Source of the DNA: Streptomyces sp. DG1A-41
GTDB lineage: Bacteria > Actinomycetota > Actinomycetes > Streptomycetales > Streptomycetaceae
Assembly: GCF_037055355.1 (NCBI RefSeq)
Contig: NZ_CP146350.1
Location: forward strand, 6,781,001 to 6,845,000
Reading direction: 5' to 3'
DNA length: 64,000 nt
Part shown: positions 18,336 to 27,328 of the stretch, in pieces
How the letters are laid out: every line of letters begins with the position of its first letter
Numbering within the stretch: the first letter of the stretch is position 1
Notes under the pieces: generated by a model
What the model was told of the DNA's origin: nothing
What the model saw: the letters and a program-made list of their open reading frames with translations, nothing else
The model's database searches: none
Made by a program: the position numbers and the translations under genes

Positions 18336-19115
18336 TCAGACGCGGCGCAGTACGGCCACCACCTTGCCGAGGATGGTCGCGTCGTCGCCGGGGATCGGCT
18401 CGTAGGCCGCGTTGTGCGGCAGGAGCCAGACGTGGCCGTCTTCGCGCTTGAAGCGCTTGACGGTGGCTTCTCCGTCGAGCATCGCGGCCACGATGTCGCC
18501 GTTCTCGGCGACCGGCTGACGGCGGACCGTGACCCAGTCGCCGTCGCAGATGGCGGCCTCGATCATCGAGTCCCCCACGACCTTCAGGACGAACAGCTCA
18601 CCGTCACCGACGAGCTGGCGGGGGAGGGGGAAGACGTCCTCGACGGACTCCTCGGCGAGGATCGGGCCACCGGCGGCGATGCGGCCGACCAGCGGGACGT
18701 ACGACGCGGCTGGCTTGCCCGCGGTGTCTGTGGGCTGCACGGATGCGGCCTGGTCGGAGCCGCGCACCTCGTACGCGCGCGGCCGGTGCGGGTCGCGGCG
18801 CAGGAAGCCCTTGCGCTCCAGTGCCATCAGCTGGTGTGCGACGGAAGACGTGCTGGACAGGCCGACGGCCTGGCCGATCTCGCGCATCGACGGCGGGTAG
18901 CCGCGCCGCTGCACCGAGTCCCTGATGACCTCGATCACGCGACGCTGGCGGTCGGTGAGTCCGGAACTGTCCGCCCGGATGCCAGGAGGTCGTCCCGGCA
19001 GGGAGCGCTTGTGCCCCTCCGGATTCGTGGCTTCGTTCATCGCGTGCACCGGCTCCAGTCGGCCCTGGGAGCGGTCCTGGGCAGTGATGGCGGCACTGTC
19101 TGCGGTGGTGGTCAC
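18336..19115 (-). CDS. lexA: SOS repressor LexA
   Basis: A 259-residue repressor of the DNA-damage regulon. The N-terminal winged helix ([34 protein letters not shown], 53-86) binds DNA. The self-cleavage bond is Ala148-Gly149 in GRIAAGGPI, and the serine-lysine dyad is Ser183 (VGDSMIEA) and Lys220 (ATVKRF). The actinobacterial N-terminal extension of about 50 residues is present. GTG 19115 is chosen because GAGAGGGG lies just upstream and the sequence [15 protein letters not shown] matches the known Streptomyces N terminus. The promoter overlaps an SOS box, consistent with autorepression. Confidence 0.96.
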   Translation of the reverse strand: MTTTADSAAITAQDRSQGRLEPVHAMNEATNPEGHKRSLPGRPPGIRADSSGLTDRQRRVIEVIRDSVQRRGYPPSMREIGQAVGLSSTSSVAHQLMALERKGFLRRDPHRPRAYEVRGSDQAASVQPTDTAGKPAASYVPLVGRIAAGGPILAEESVEDVFPLPRQLVGDGELFVLKVVGDSMIEAAICDGDWVTVRRQPVAENGDIVAAMLDGEATVKRFKREDGHVWLLPHNAAYEPIPGDDATILGKVVAVLRRV

Positions 19116-19148
19116 GTCGGCCCCTCTCGATGGTCTCCCTGCTGGACA

Positions 19149-19190
19149 ACGGTAGTTGCTTTCGAAAGGTTGCGCCAAACACACGTTCGA
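19149..19190 (-). promoter_or_regulatory. lexA promoter with overlapping SOS (LexA) box
   Basis: On the minus strand TCGAACGTGTGTTTGG (plus 19175-19190) fits the actinobacterial LexA consensus TCGAAC-N4-GTTCGA: the left half is exact, the right half GTTTGG. It overlaps a TTGGCG -35 element (plus 19173-19178) that is 18 nt from a TACCGT -10 (plus 19149-19154). Binding would block polymerase directly. Confidence 0.85.
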
Positions 19191-19578
19191 GTGAAAAATC
19201 GCGAATCGGCTGACGCGATCATTTGTCCGGGTGTATTGGCTACCGCTCCACCTGGCGGGCAAAAGCGCCCATTGCTGTACTCTTCACCGCCGGGGTGATC
19301 GCCTCGGGGGTGCTCCAGTCTGCCATCCGGCATTCCCGCGCCCCGGGACCAGCCCTCATCTGTGCGGGAGTCCCACGTCCCCTCCTCGCGGGGCCCACGG
19401 TATCTCCGCATGTGCCGCAGCGATACGGCTGTGCGCGCATGGATGCGGCTGGCGGGGTCGGCCGGGCGTGTCCAGCGGTGCGGCTGTGGGTGTACGAGGC
19501 CGGCGCGACCGGTCGGTCATGTGTCACCTGCGTCTACTCGCGCGACACGCGCGTACTGCCTGGATGTATGAGCCAATC
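19191..19578. other. lexA-nrdR divergent intergenic region, unexplained part
   Basis: About 390 bp between the lexA SOS box and the NrdR boxes, less GC-rich than the surrounding genes. No reading frame here looks coding on either strand. No clear hairpin or promoter could be assigned. Confidence 0.5.
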
Positions 19579-19625
19579 CCCACATCTAGTGGTTGGATTG
19601 CAGCAGTAGCCCACAAGTTGTGGTC
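19579..19625 (+). promoter_or_regulatory. Two NrdR boxes upstream of nrdR-nrdJ
   Basis: CCCACATCTAGTGGTT at 19579-19594 and CCCACAAGTTGTGGTC at 19610-19625 are both palindromic and fit the ACACnnTATnTAGTGT-type NrdR box. Their start-to-start spacing is 31 bp, three helical turns, the standard tandem arrangement for NrdR repression. A weak TTGGCG/TATGCT promoter pair follows at 19635-19661 (15-nt spacer). Confidence 0.88.
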
Positions 19626-19731
19626 CCCCGGGTCTTGGCGCCCATGGTCATCGCCTATGCTTGGGGCTGCTTCGTGAGGCGCAAGAGACCCAGCGAGGCT
19701 TTTGAGTCTGCTGTGAGGAGGGTTGGAGTTC

Positions 19732-20292
19732 ATGCACTGCCCCTTCTGCAGGCACCCCGACAGCCGTGTCGTCGACAGCCGTACGACCGACGACGGCACG
19801 TCGATCCGCAGGCGCCGCCAGTGCCCTGACTGCTCCCGTCGTTTCACGACCGTGGAGACGTGCTCGCTCATGGTGGTCAAGCGGTCCGGAGTCACCGAAC
19901 CCTTCAGCCGCACCAAGATCATCAATGGTGTGCGCAAGGCGTGTCAGGGGCGGCCCGTCACCGAGGACGCGCTCGCCCAGCTCGGCCAGCGGGTCGAGGA
20001 GGCGGTGCGGGCCACCGGAAGCGCCGAGCTGACCACCCACGACGTGGGGCTGGCCATACTCGGCCCGTTGCAGGAGCTCGATCTCGTCGCGTATCTGCGA
20101 TTCGCCTCCGTCTACCGGGCGTTCGATTCGCTCGAGGACTTCGAGGCGGCCATCGCGGAGCTCAGGGAAGAGACGGGGCGCCCCGAAGCGGACGACGGAG
20201 ACCGCGAGGACGCGGGGGCGGGGAGCCAGGAAGACGACCGCGGGCCCGGAGGGACGACGCATGTCCCCGAGCCCGCAGGCGCCGCCGACTGA
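19732..20292 (+). CDS. nrdR: Transcriptional repressor NrdR
   Basis: An ATP/dATP-sensing repressor of ribonucleotide reductase genes. The N-terminal zinc ribbon is [16 protein letters not shown] with CPDCSRRF as the second Cys pair. The ATP-cone follows ([29 protein letters not shown]). The C-terminal 35 residues are an acidic/Gly-rich tail absent from many homologues. GAGGAGGGT ends eight bases before ATG 19732. It is the first gene of the nrdR-nrdJ unit and should repress its own promoter through the two boxes upstream. Confidence 0.97.
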   Translation: MHCPFCRHPDSRVVDSRTTDDGTSIRRRRQCPDCSRRFTTVETCSLMVVKRSGVTEPFSRTKIINGVRKACQGRPVTEDALAQLGQRVEEAVRATGSAELTTHDVGLAILGPLQELDLVAYLRFASVYRAFDSLEDFEAAIAELREETGRPEADDGDREDAGAGSQEDDRGPGGTTHVPEPAGAAD

Positions 20293-20457
20293 CCGGCGGG
20301 CCGGACCCGGGCGGCAGCTCCGGGCCCCGGCCGGGCGGCGGCGATGTGAAGACCTGTTGCGGGCGATGTGAGTGGGTGCCCGCGACACCAGACAGAACAC
20401 CGTGCCACGGGAACAACGGGGCACTTCAGGGCGTTTTCGCCCGTACAGGGAGGCGGC

Positions 20458-23334
20458 ATGACAGAGACGGCGAGTGGTCCGGCACGGAGTTCCCGCGCCA
20501 AGAGCACCAAGGCGAGCAAGGGCCTGCGTATCGAGCGCATCCACACCACTCCTGGGGTCCACCCGTACGACGAGGTGGCCTGGGAGCGCCGTGACGTCGT
20601 CATGACCAACTGGCGCGACGGCTCGGTCAACTTCGAGCAGCGCGGCGTCGAGTTCCCCGACTTCTGGTCGGTGAACGCGGTCAACATCGTCACCAGCAAG
20701 TACTTCCGCGGTGCCGTCGGCACCCCGCAGCGCGAGACCAGCCTCAAGCAGCTGATCGACCGCATCGTGAAGACGTACCGGAAGGCCGGAGAGGACCACA
20801 AGTACTTCGCCTCGCCCGCCGACGCCGAGATCTTCGAGCACGAGCTGGCCTACGCCCTCCTGCACCAGGTCTTCAGCTTCAACAGCCCTGTCTGGTTCAA
20901 CGTCGGCACCAAGCAGCCCCAGCAGGTCTCCGCCTGCTTCATCCTGTCCGTCGACGACTCCATGGAGTCGATCCTCGACTGGTACAAGGAAGAGGGCATG
21001 ATCTTCAAGGGCGGCTCCGGTGCCGGTCTGAACCTCTCCAGGATCCGTTCCTCCAAGGAACTGCTGTCCTCCGGCGGCAACGCCTCCGGTCCGGTCTCCT
21101 TCATGCGCGGCGCCGACGCCTCCGCAGGAACGATCAAGTCCGGTGGCGCCACCCGCCGCGCCGCCAAGATGGTCGTCCTCGATGTGGACCACCCGGACAT
21201 CGAGGACTTCATCGAGACCAAGGTCAAGGAAGAGGAGAAGATCCGCGTCCTGCGCGACGCGGGCTTCGACATGGACCTGGGCGGCGACGACATCGCGTCC
21301 GTCCAGTACCAGAACGCCAACAACTCGGTCCGCGTGAACGACGAGTTCATGACGGCCGTCGAGCAGGGCGGCAAGTTCGGTCTGCGGGGCCGGATGACCG
21401 GCGAGGTCATCGAGGAGGTCGACGCCAAAGCGCTCTTCCGCAAGATCGCCGAGGCCGCCTGGGCCTGCGCCGACCCCGGCATCCAGTACGACGACACCAT
21501 CAACAACTGGCACACCTGCCCCGAGTCCGGCCGGATCACCGCGTCGAACCCGTGCAGCGAGTACATGCACCTGGACAACACGTCCTGCAACCTGGCCTCG
21601 CTGAACCTGATGAAGTTCCTGAAGGACGATGGCAAGGGCAACCAGTCCTTCGAGGCCGAGCGCTTCCAGAAGGTCGTCGAGCTGGTCATCACCGCGATGG
21701 ACATCTCGATCTGCTTCGCCGACTTCCCGACCCAGAAGATCGGTGAGAACACGCGCGCGTTCCGCCAGCTCGGCATCGGCTACGCCAACCTCGGCGCCCT
21801 GCTGATGGCCACCGGCCACGCCTATGACTCCGACGGCGGCCGCTCCCTCGCCGGCGCCATCACCTCCCTGATGACCGGAACGGCGTACCGCCGCTCCGCC
21901 GAACTCGCCGCGGTCGTGGGCCCGTACGACGGCTACGCCCGCAACGCGGACGCCCACAAGCGCGTCATGCAGCAGCACTCGGACGCCAATGACAAGGCCG
22001 TCCGCATGGACGACCTGGACACCCCGGTGTGGGCCGCCGCCAGCGAGGCCTGGGGAGATGTGCTGCGCGTCGGTGAGAAGAACGGTTTCCGTAACTCCCA
22101 GGCGTCCGTGCTCGCCCCGACCGGCACCATCGGCCTCGCGATGTCCTGCGACACCACCGGTGTCGAGCCCGACCTGGCGCTGGTCAAGTTCAAGAAGCTG
22201 GTCGGCGGCGGCTCGATGCAGATCGTCAACGGTACCGTTCCGCAGGCCCTGCGCCGCCTGGGCTACATGGAAGAGCAGATCGAGGCGATCGTCGCCCACA
22301 TCGCCGAGCACGGCAACGTGATCGACGCCCCGGGCCTCAAGCCCGAGCACTACGAGGTGTTCGACTGCGCCATGGGCGAGCGGGCCATCTCCCCGATGGG
22401 CCACGTCCGCATGATGGCCGCGATCCAGCCGTGGATCTCCGGCGCCATCTCCAAGACGGTCAACATGCCGGAGACGGCGACCGTCGAGGAGGTCGAGGAG
22501 ATCTACTTCGAGGCCTGGAAGCTGGGCGTCAAGGCGCTCGCGATCTACCGCGACAACTGCAAGGTCGGCCAGCCGCTCTCCACCAAGAAGTGGGAGGAGA
22601 AGGCCGAGGAGCCCGCCGCCGTCGAGCCCCAGGTCGAGAAGGTCGTCGAGTACCGCCCGGTCCGCAGGCGCCTCCCCAAGGGCCGTCCCGGCATCACGAC
22701 GTCCTTCACGGTCGGTGGCGCCGAGGGCTACATGACCGCCAACTCCTACCCGGACGACGGTCTCGGCGAGGTCTTCCTGAAGATGTCCAAGCAGGGCTCG
22801 ACCCTCGCGGGCATGATGGACGCCTTCTCCATCGCGGTCTCCGTCGGCCTCCAGTACGGCGTCCCGCTGGAGACGTACGTCTCGAAGTTCACGAACATGC
22901 GCTTCGAGCCGGCCGGTATGACGGACGACCCGGACGTGCGGATGGCGCAGTCGATCGTCGACTACATCTTCCGCCGCCTGGCGCTGGACTTCCTGCCGTT
23001 CGAGACGCGCTCCGCGCTCGGCATCCACTCCGCAGAGGAGCGCCAGCGTCACCTGGAGACCGGTTCGTACGAGCCGAACGAGGACGATGTCGACGTCGAG
23101 GGCCTGGCCCAGTCGGCGCCGCGCGCCCAGGAGCTGAAGGCCGTCTCCGCGCCGAAGAACGAAGAGGCGGCCACGCCCGCCCCGCAGCAGGCCCACACCA
23201 GCGCCGAACTGGTGGAGATGCAGCTGGGCATCCAGGCCGACGCCCCGCTGTGCTTCTCCTGCGGGACGAAGATGCAGCGCGCCGGTTCCTGCTACATCTG
23301 CGAGGGCTGCGGCTCGACCAGTGGTTGCAGCTGA
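20458..23334 (+). CDS. nrdJ: Vitamin B12-dependent (class II) ribonucleotide reductase NrdJ
   Basis: It reduces ribonucleotides to deoxyribonucleotides with adenosylcobalamin as radical source and works with or without oxygen. The protein is 958 residues. The active-site block NPCSEYMHLDNTSCNLASLNL starts at Asn364 with Cys366. The TGTIG(L) substrate loop follows, and a C-terminal four-cysteine zinc finger with terminal redox cysteines is present (CFSCGTKMQRAGSCYICEGCG, then SGCS). AGGGAGG lies five bases before ATG 20458. It is co-transcribed with nrdR and followed by a strong hairpin. Confidence 0.97.
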   Translation: MTETASGPARSSRAKSTKASKGLRIERIHTTPGVHPYDEVAWERRDVVMTNWRDGSVNFEQRGVEFPDFWSVNAVNIVTSKYFRGAVGTPQRETSLKQLIDRIVKTYRKAGEDHKYFASPADAEIFEHELAYALLHQVFSFNSPVWFNVGTKQPQQVSACFILSVDDSMESILDWYKEEGMIFKGGSGAGLNLSRIRSSKELLSSGGNASGPVSFMRGADASAGTIKSGGATRRAAKMVVLDVDHPDIEDFIETKVKEEEKIRVLRDAGFDMDLGGDDIASVQYQNANNSVRVNDEFMTAVEQGGKFGLRGRMTGEVIEEVDAKALFRKIAEAAWACADPGIQYDDTINNWHTCPESGRITASNPCSEYMHLDNTSCNLASLNLMKFLKDDGKGNQSFEAERFQKVVELVITAMDISICFADFPTQKIGENTRAFRQLGIGYANLGALLMATGHAYDSDGGRSLAGAITSLMTGTAYRRSAELAAVVGPYDGYARNADAHKRVMQQHSDANDKAVRMDDLDTPVWAAASEAWGDVLRVGEKNGFRNSQASVLAPTGTIGLAMSCDTTGVEPDLALVKFKKLVGGGSMQIVNGTVPQALRRLGYMEEQIEAIVAHIAEHGNVIDAPGLKPEHYEVFDCAMGERAISPMGHVRMMAAIQPWISGAISKTVNMPETATVEEVEEIYFEAWKLGVKALAIYRDNCKVGQPLSTKKWEEKAEEPAAVEPQVEKVVEYRPVRRRLPKGRPGITTSFTVGGAEGYMTANSYPDDGLGEVFLKMSKQGSTLAGMMDAFSIAVSVGLQYGVPLETYVSKFTNMRFEPAGMTDDPDVRMAQSIVDYIFRRLALDFLPFETRSALGIHSAEERQRHLETGSYEPNEDDVDVEGLAQSAPRAQELKAVSAPKNEEAATPAPQQAHTSAELVEMQLGIQADAPLCFSCGTKMQRAGSCYICEGCGSTSGCS

Positions 23335-23357
23335 CGCCTAGCGCCTGAGTAGATGAC

Positions 23358-23390
23358 AGAGGGGCACCGCCTTCGGGCCGGTGCCCCTCT
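23358..23390. terminator. 12-bp hairpin after nrdJ
   Basis: AGAGGGGCACCG at 23358-23369 pairs exactly with CGGTGCCCCTCT at 23379-23390, with a 9-nt loop, ahead of a short T-rich stretch. It lies between convergent genes. Confidence 0.88.
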
Positions 23391-23395
23391 TGTCG

Positions 23396-24175
23396 TCACA
23401 GGCCGCGGGAGCCGGGGAGCCTGTCCAGCAGGCCGTCCAGCCCTGAACGGACGGTGTCCTGGTCGCCGGTGTCCAACCCGTGCGTGACCTCGTACCACGG
23501 GCCCAGGCGGTGCCAGACACGGGAGCGTTCGCGCAGCGCCGGCGGTGCCGCGCAGGCGGCGGCGCAGGCCTCGGCGAACGCCGGTGAGGTGCCGTTGAGC
23601 GCCCACGCCAGGTCGATGGCGGGGTCCCCGATGTGCGCGTCGCCGAAGTCGATGACACCGGTGAGCACACCAGCCTGGGCCAGCAGATGCTCGGGTCCGA
23701 GGTCCCCGTGGACGAGGGCCTCGGCGGGCAGCGTGCTGACGGCCTTCAGCAGGTCGGAGGCGGGGGCGCGCCGGTCCGGCGGCAGGAGGGGCAGCACGCG
23801 AGCCCGGAAGTCGTCCGCCAGGGCGACGCGTTCACGGAGCACTTCGCGCGCGGGCGGCACACCGCGTCGCACGGCCTCTTCGGTGTCTGCCCTGTGCAAG
23901 GCCCGCAGGAACAACCCCAAGACGCGTCCCTGGGAGGCGTCCGGCTCTGCCAGGGGTTCACCCGGGACCAAAGCGTGCCGCACGATGAGCGGATCGCCTG
24001 CCACGATATGGGGCACCGGCACAGCGAGCGGCAGGTGCGGTACGAGCCATGGCAGCAGGCGGGTCTCCGTCCGGAGTTGCCGCTCCACGTCCGGACGGCG
24101 GGGACGGCGTTCGACCCAGTGGCCGTCGACCAGCCGGGCCTCGCAGTCCCAGCCGTCCGGGAACACCGAGCTCAC
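23396..24175 (-). CDS. Aminoglycoside phosphotransferase-family kinase
   Basis: A 259-residue small-molecule kinase of the APH fold. The catalytic loop is ALVHGDLGPEHLL, with Asp in the HGD triplet, and the metal-binding motif is VIDFGDAHIGDPAIDLAW. The usual Asn of HGDLxxxN is His here, a variant I have seen in streptomycete members. The N-terminal lobe (DGWDCEARLVDGHWVERRP and RLLPWLVPHL) fits the family. The substrate is unknown; the fold covers antibiotics, homoserine, choline and others, so resistance should not be assumed. It converges on nrdJ and is transcribed with the downstream side facing the terminator. Confidence 0.85.
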   Translation of the reverse strand: MSSVFPDGWDCEARLVDGHWVERRPRRPDVERQLRTETRLLPWLVPHLPLAVPVPHIVAGDPLIVRHALVPGEPLAEPDASQGRVLGLFLRALHRADTEEAVRRGVPPAREVLRERVALADDFRARVLPLLPPDRRAPASDLLKAVSTLPAEALVHGDLGPEHLLAQAGVLTGVIDFGDAHIGDPAIDLAWALNGTSPAFAEACAAACAAPPALRERSRVWHRLGPWYEVTHGLDTGDQDTVRSGLDGLLDRLPGSRGL

Positions 24176-24208
24176 CCCTGCCCCGCGGTCTCGCTCCTCC
24201 GGGGGAAC

Positions 24209-24820
24209 TCACGGCCGGTGTGCGGCACCCATCGTCCTGGCGAAGTCCACGGGGTCGCCCTCGAAACCACGGAGACCGGGGCGGAAGTCCCAGGGACCGG
24301 AACCGTCCCGGACGAACTCCGCGACTGTCGCCGCCGTGGCCCCCAGGGCACCCCCGAAGTCGTTCTCGGCCAGGACCGTGTACCCCTCGCGGATACGCAG
24401 CCCCGGGTTCACCACACTGACGAAAGTGCGCTCCGCCGGGCGCTGCTGGATGACGACACCGACCACCACGCGCGCGTAGCGGCCGTCGAGCCGGTCGAGT
24501 TCCAGCGTCATGACCTCGTCGTAGCCGAAGCCCTGGCCGTCCTTGCTGTCCCGGTTGAGATAGATGGTGCCGTCGGGGGAGCGGCTGTCGAAGTGCACCA
24601 CGTAGGCGGGATCTCCGTACGGATCGTCCGTCAGATAGGTCGCTGCGACCAGGTCCAGGTCGGTGGACGGCTGCCCCGCCGGACTGGGATCCCATCGCAC
24701 CGCGATCTCGATCTTGCGAAGCCCCTTGTTGAGCCCGTCCACCAGCGTCCCCTTCCCCGTACCGACTCGCCCGTCCGCCTCAACTGCCGGGCACTCACGA
24801 CTGTTTGTCCATCCTGCCAC
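24209..24820 (-). CDS. TerD-domain (tellurium/stress) protein
   Basis: The protein carries the TerD/CABP fold: KGLRKIEIAVRWDPSP, DLDLVAATY, SPDGTIYLNRDSKDGQGFGYDEVMTLELDRL and the acidic calcium-binding-type clusters. Such proteins bind calcium and occur in tellurite, phage and general stress systems. The start is uncertain: GTG 24820 has no ribosome site, while an internal GTG after TGKGTL has AAGGGG nearby. It lies 33 bp upstream of the phosphotransferase gene on the same strand, so the two may be co-transcribed. No other ter genes are present in the window. Confidence 0.8.
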   Translation of the reverse strand: MAGWTNSRECPAVEADGRVGTGKGTLVDGLNKGLRKIEIAVRWDPSPAGQPSTDLDLVAATYLTDDPYGDPAYVVHFDSRSPDGTIYLNRDSKDGQGFGYDEVMTLELDRLDGRYARVVVGVVIQQRPAERTFVSVVNPGLRIREGYTVLAENDFGGALGATAATVAEFVRDGSGPWDFRPGLRGFEGDPVDFARTMGAAHRP

Positions 24821-24897
24821 GCGTGCGGGTGCGCGCGCCGGAGAGCGGTCCAGCCGAGAGTGACCGGCGCCACGCTCCGTGGCCTTACCATGGCGCG

Positions 24898-25503
24898 GTG
24901 CTGGTCAAGTGGATTCGCTGCACCGTGGTGGACCGCCGCGGTTTCGAGCGGGGGCAGCGGAAGTGGGCGGGGCTTCTGGGGGAGCCGGGGTTTCGGGGAC
25001 AGGGGGGTGGCTGGAGCCGGGGGCGGCCGGACGTGGCGCACATCTTCGCGTTCTGGGAGAGCCGAGCCTTCTACGACTCCTTCATGGCGCGGTCTCACGA
25101 CCGGCTCGCGTCGGCCCAGTCGGGCACGTTCAAAAACGCCCAGGTCAGGCTCTTCGACTACCGCTTCGATGTGAAGACCGGTTTCGAACCGCGCTTCACG
25201 GACGCCGACCTGCTGCGTGTGGCGCTCTGCCGTGTCCACGAGGAGCGGGTCGAGCACTTCGTGCTGATGCAGGAGAAGGTCTGGAACCCGGCGATGGCCG
25301 GCTCGCCCGGCATGGTGCGCGGCCTGTTCGGCGAGGCGCCCGGGAACGAATTCGTCGTGCTGTCGATGTGGCGGTCGGCCGCCGAGCACGGCAAGTACCG
25401 CGCCGAACGCGTGGAACGGCTCGCCCTGAGGGCTCAGACGGAGGCGGACGTGGCGGCGCTCACCGGGGATGTCGTGGACATGGAACCGAGCTGGACGGTC
25501 TGA
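24898..25503 (+). CDS. YdbC/DUF4937-like small protein
   Basis: About 201 residues beginning VLVKWIRCTVVDRRGFERGQRKWAGLLG. It contains two similar halves (VAHIFAFWESRAFYDSFM, and FVVLSMWRSAAEHGKYRAERVERL), which suggests a duplicated ferredoxin-like or alpha-beta barrel dimer domain as in the YdbC/DUF4937 group. GTG 24898 is chosen because the conserved part begins there, although no strong ribosome site is visible. It is divergent from the TerD gene, with overlapping 5' regions. The function is unknown. Confidence 0.7.
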   Translation: MLVKWIRCTVVDRRGFERGQRKWAGLLGEPGFRGQGGGWSRGRPDVAHIFAFWESRAFYDSFMARSHDRLASAQSGTFKNAQVRLFDYRFDVKTGFEPRFTDADLLRVALCRVHEERVEHFVLMQEKVWNPAMAGSPGMVRGLFGEAPGNEFVVLSMWRSAAEHGKYRAERVERLALRAQTEADVAALTGDVVDMEPSWTV

Positions 25504-25654
25504 CTCCGGGTGGGGTCGGACGGGCCCGAATCGAATGAGTCTGATCGAACATGTGCACCTCCTGTGGGATCTGTGGTGCAGGATGTGTGTGACCTCCGCT
25601 GTTTAGGCGCGGTACGAGTGCTCGACGGACCCTCACCCGATCTAGGGTTTCGGC

Positions 25655-26314
25655 ATGGCACGACCACGGCGCATCGTCCTTGTCCGGCACGGAGAGTCAA
25701 CGGGCAATGTTGATGACTCCGTGTACGAGCGTGAACCCGACCACGCCCTGGCGCTGACCGAGCGGGGCCGGCGGCAGGCGGAGGCGACGGGCGAGCAGTT
25801 GCGCGAGTTGTTCGGCGACGAGCGCGTCAGCGTGTACGTCTCCCCGTACCGCCGCACGCACGAGACACTGCGTGCCTTCCGCCTCGACCCCGGGCTCATA
25901 CGGGTGCGCGAGGAACCCCGGCTGCGTGAGCAGGACTGGGGCAACTGGCAAGACCGCGACGAGGTTCGCCTCCAGAAGACCTACCGTGACGCGTACGGCC
26001 ACTTCTTCTACCGTTTCGCCCAGGGCGAGTCCGGCGCCGACGTCTACGACCGGGTCGGTGGCTTCCTGGAGAGCCTGTTCCGCAGCTTCGAGGACCCCGA
26101 CCATCCGCCGAACGTCCTGATCGTCACCCATGGTCTGGCCATGCGGCTGTTCTGCATGCGGTGGTTCCACTGGACGGTCGCGGAGTTCGAGTCGCTGTCG
26201 AACCCGGGGAACGGAGAGGTGCGGATGCTCGTTCTGGGAGACGACGGCAAGTACACCCTTGACCGGCCGTTCGAGCGCTGGCGAGATCCCGAGCCCTACG
26301 GGATCACCGGATAG
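25655..26314 (+). CDS. Histidine phosphatase (phosphoglycerate mutase-like)
   Basis: A 219-residue branch-1 histidine phosphatase. The catalytic His12 is in VLVRHGESTGNVDDSVY. The other conserved positions are the Arg of YVSPYRRTHET and the C-terminal VTHGLAMRLFCMRWFHW. Such enzymes dephosphorylate sugars or other small metabolites; specificity cannot be read from sequence. It is followed 12 bp later by an ADP-ribosylglycohydrolase gene, so the two probably form an operon. Confidence 0.88.
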   Translation: MARPRRIVLVRHGESTGNVDDSVYEREPDHALALTERGRRQAEATGEQLRELFGDERVSVYVSPYRRTHETLRAFRLDPGLIRVREEPRLREQDWGNWQDRDEVRLQKTYRDAYGHFFYRFAQGESGADVYDRVGGFLESLFRSFEDPDHPPNVLIVTHGLAMRLFCMRWFHWTVAEFESLSNPGNGEVRMLVLGDDGKYTLDRPFERWRDPEPYGITG

Positions 26315-26326
26315 AGTGGCAGGGCG

Positions 26327-27232
26327 ATGACCGCTGATTCCTCCCCTGACGGGCGCCTGGAGCGCGCCCTGGCCAGCCTGCGCGGACTGTCCGTCGGGGA
26401 TGCCCTGGGCTCCCAGTACTTCCTGCCGGTGAACTACCCGCTGCTGAAGCGCCGCGAAGTGCCGTCCGGGCTGTGGCAGTGGACCGACGACACGGAGATG
26501 GCCGCCTCTGTCGTCGCCGTCCTGGTCGCTCACCACCGCATCGACCAGGACGTCCTGGCCCGCTCCTTCGCCGAGCACCACGATGTCGACCGGGGCTACG
26601 GTCCCGCGGTCAGCCGCCTGCTGCGGCTCGTCCGGGAGGGCGGTGACTGGCGGGAGCTCGCCGCCGCGATCTTCAACGGACAGGGGTCCTGGGGCAACGG
26701 CGCCGCGATGCGGATCGCCCCGCTGGGCGCCTGGTACGCGGACGACCCGGAGCAGGCGACCCACCAGGCTGAGATCTCGGCCTACATCACTCACCAGCAT
26801 CGCGAGGCCGTCGTCGGCGCCATGGCCGTCTCCGCGGCCGCCGCGTTCGCCGCCGCCCCCGGCGGTCCGCCCGGTGCCGAGGCCCTCCTCGACGGGGTCA
26901 TCGACCTGGTGCCGAAGAGCGCGGTGGGCGCGGGGCTGCGCCGGGCCCGGGACATGCTCGACTACGGCGACCCGGCCACGGTCGCGGCGGTACTGGGGTG
27001 CGGACGGCGGACGACCGCCCACGACACCGTGCCCTTCGCCCTCTGGTCAGCCGCGCGAAGCCTCGGTGACTACCAGCAGGCGTTCTGGACGACCGCCCAG
27101 GCCGGTGGGGACGTCGACACCACCTGCGCCATCGTGGGCGGTGTGATCGGCTCGGGGAAGGCGGGGGCGCCGCCCGCCGAGTGGGTGGAGCGGACGGAGC
27201 CGCTGCCGGGCTGGGCGCCCGCGTCGGTCTAG
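26327..27232 (+). CDS. ADP-ribosylglycohydrolase-family protein
   Basis: A 301-residue DraG/ARH fold hydrolase. The dinuclear magnesium site is visible in GDALGSQYF, WTDDTEMAASV near the N terminus and GGDVDTTCAIVGGVIG near the C terminus. The enzyme removes ADP-ribose from proteins or small molecules. The 12-bp gap to the histidine phosphatase suggests co-transcription. The substrate is unknown. Confidence 0.88.
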   Translation: MTADSSPDGRLERALASLRGLSVGDALGSQYFLPVNYPLLKRREVPSGLWQWTDDTEMAASVVAVLVAHHRIDQDVLARSFAEHHDVDRGYGPAVSRLLRLVREGGDWRELAAAIFNGQGSWGNGAAMRIAPLGAWYADDPEQATHQAEISAYITHQHREAVVGAMAVSAAAAFAAAPGGPPGAEALLDGVIDLVPKSAVGAGLRRARDMLDYGDPATVAAVLGCGRRTTAHDTVPFALWSAARSLGDYQQAFWTTAQAGGDVDTTCAIVGGVIGSGKAGAPPAEWVERTEPLPGWAPASV

Positions 27233-27236
27233 CGGT

Positions 27237-27328
27237 CAGAACCCTCCTGCACTGGGCTGCGACCAGAACCTTCCTGTGTCGTGCCAGCAACCAGAACTCT
27301 CCGTGCACCTTGGGAACTCTCCGTGACC
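27237..27328 (+). repeat. Degenerate CAGAAC-YTCC short repeats
   Basis: The word CAGAAC followed by a CTCC/TTCC core occurs at 27237, 27264 and 27292, with a fourth partial copy (GGGAACTCTCCGTG) at 27312. Spacing is 27, 28 and 20 bp. It starts five bases after the ADP-ribosylglycohydrolase stop. The role is unknown. Confidence 0.6.

Noticed and set aside
19223..19609. Open frames in the lexA-nrdR intergenic region
   Set aside because: They overlap the NrdR boxes, have no ribosome site and differ from coding composition.
19648..23196. Very long minus-strand open frame (1182 codons) opposite nrdR-nrdJ
   Set aside because: It mirrors the third-position GC bias of nrdJ; its translation is Leu/Gly/Val/Arg/Asp-rich without any family motif, and the plus strand encodes proven genes.
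25545..25560. TCGAACATGTGCACC as an SOS box before the histidine phosphatase gene
   Set aside because: Only the left half-site fits; the right half has no GTTCGA resemblance.
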